Shown: positions 6,211-6,481 of the stretch, one piece after another
How positions within the stretch are numbered: position 1 is the stretch's first letter
How the letters are laid out: each line of letters starts with the position of its first letter
NCBI GenBank assembly: GCA_041580375.1
Contig: JBFGDZ010000179.1
Location: 1 to 6,481, forward strand
DNA length: 6,481 bases
Reading direction: 5' to 3'
Origin: JAPUIN01 sp041580375
GTDB taxonomy: Bacteria; Acidobacteriota; Polarisedimenticolia; Gp22-AA2
The notes under the pieces: model-generated
What the model was told of the DNA's origin: nothing
Seen by the model: only the letters and a program-made list of their open reading frames with translations
Database searches by the model: none
Translations under genes and position numbers: made by a program

Positions 6211-6481
6211 CGACGGGACACGACCGCGATCCGGCCTTCTGGATCGAGAAGTACCGGCAGGGCCACACCCCCTGGGACCTCGGAGAGACGAGCGCCCCCG
6301 TTCGCACCCTCATCGAGAAGGATTTCCCGCCGCGCGGCCGCGTGATCGTGCCGGGCTGCGGGCGCGGCTACGAGGCGGTGGAGCTGGCGGAGCGCGGCTA
6401 CGACGTCACGGCGGTCGATTTCGTCGAGGCGCCGCTCGCGTTCCTGCGGGATCGGATGAAGGCGCGGGGCGTCACGCTGGA
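6207..6481 (+). CDS. TPMT-family SAM-dependent methyltransferase, 3' partial
   Basis: The 91 codons seen match the N-terminal half of the thiopurine S-methyltransferase-like family of class I methyltransferases. Members transfer a methyl group from S-adenosylmethionine to thiols, halides, or oxidised selenium and tellurium species. Visible features are FWIEKYRQGHTPWDLG (residues 11-26), typical of the family's N-terminus. The SAM-binding motif I, VIVPGCGRGYEA, is at 46-57, with GCGRG at 50-54. The acidic end of strand 2 is in VTAVDF, with Asp71 expected to bind the SAM ribose. The proposed start is the TTG at 6207, which overlaps the preceding stop codon in TTGA; a weak GGGA at 6197-6200 precedes it. 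No ATG or GTG gives a better start. The substrate cannot be told from this part, and the gene runs past the window end. Confidence 0.85.
   Translation, partial: MTTGHDRDPAFWIEKYRQGHTPWDLGETSAPVRTLIEKDFPPRGRVIVPGCGRGYEAVELAERGYDVTAVDFVEAPLAFLRDRMKARGVTL

Overview
The window comes from a very GC-rich bacterial genome with strongly G/C-biased third codon positions and tightly packed genes. All three genes in the first half belong to the tetrahydromethanopterin/methanofuran-linked C1 pathway. They read as the bacterial formyltransferase/hydrolase (Fhc) type known from aerobic methylotrophs. The same genes also occur in several uncultured or non-proteobacterial lineages, and nothing here fixes the phylum. 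I therefore call it only a high-GC bacterium with an H4MPT-type formaldehyde oxidation route.

Layout. Positions 1-1508 hold fhcA, whose 5' end lies outside the window. It is followed closely by fhcD (1518-2429) and fhcC (2454-3272). All three are on the plus strand, with strong Shine-Dalgarno sites in the two junctions, so they look like one operon (A-D-C, with fhcB expected upstream). FhcD moves the formyl group from formyl-H4MPT to methanofuran, FhcA hydrolyses formyl-methanofuran to formate, and FhcC is a beta-helical structural subunit.

Positions 3273-3804 form a 532-base gap with no plus-strand gene. On the minus strand it holds about 100 codons that read as the anticodon-binding domain of a class I aminoacyl-tRNA synthetase, most like leucyl-tRNA synthetase. 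The catalytic part and a proper C-terminus are absent, so it appears to be a gene relic. The gap also holds a GC hairpin, a perfect 20-bp palindrome and a likely extended -10 promoter placed for a leaderless transcript.

A second plus-strand unit begins at 3805. It starts with an 801-residue DUF255 (YyaL/SPATA20-type) protein, made of a thioredoxin-like domain with a CHWC motif plus an alpha/alpha-barrel region. Its N-terminus looks like a lipoprotein signal. Its stop codon overlaps the TTG start of a TPMT-family SAM-dependent methyltransferase (6207 to beyond the window end), so the two are probably translationally coupled. I see no tRNA, rRNA, CRISPR array, insertion sequence or phage gene. 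Nothing in the window is clearly a new system. The most unusual items are the tRNA-synthetase relic, the leaderless promoter with its upstream palindrome, and the lipoprotein DUF255-TPMT pair.
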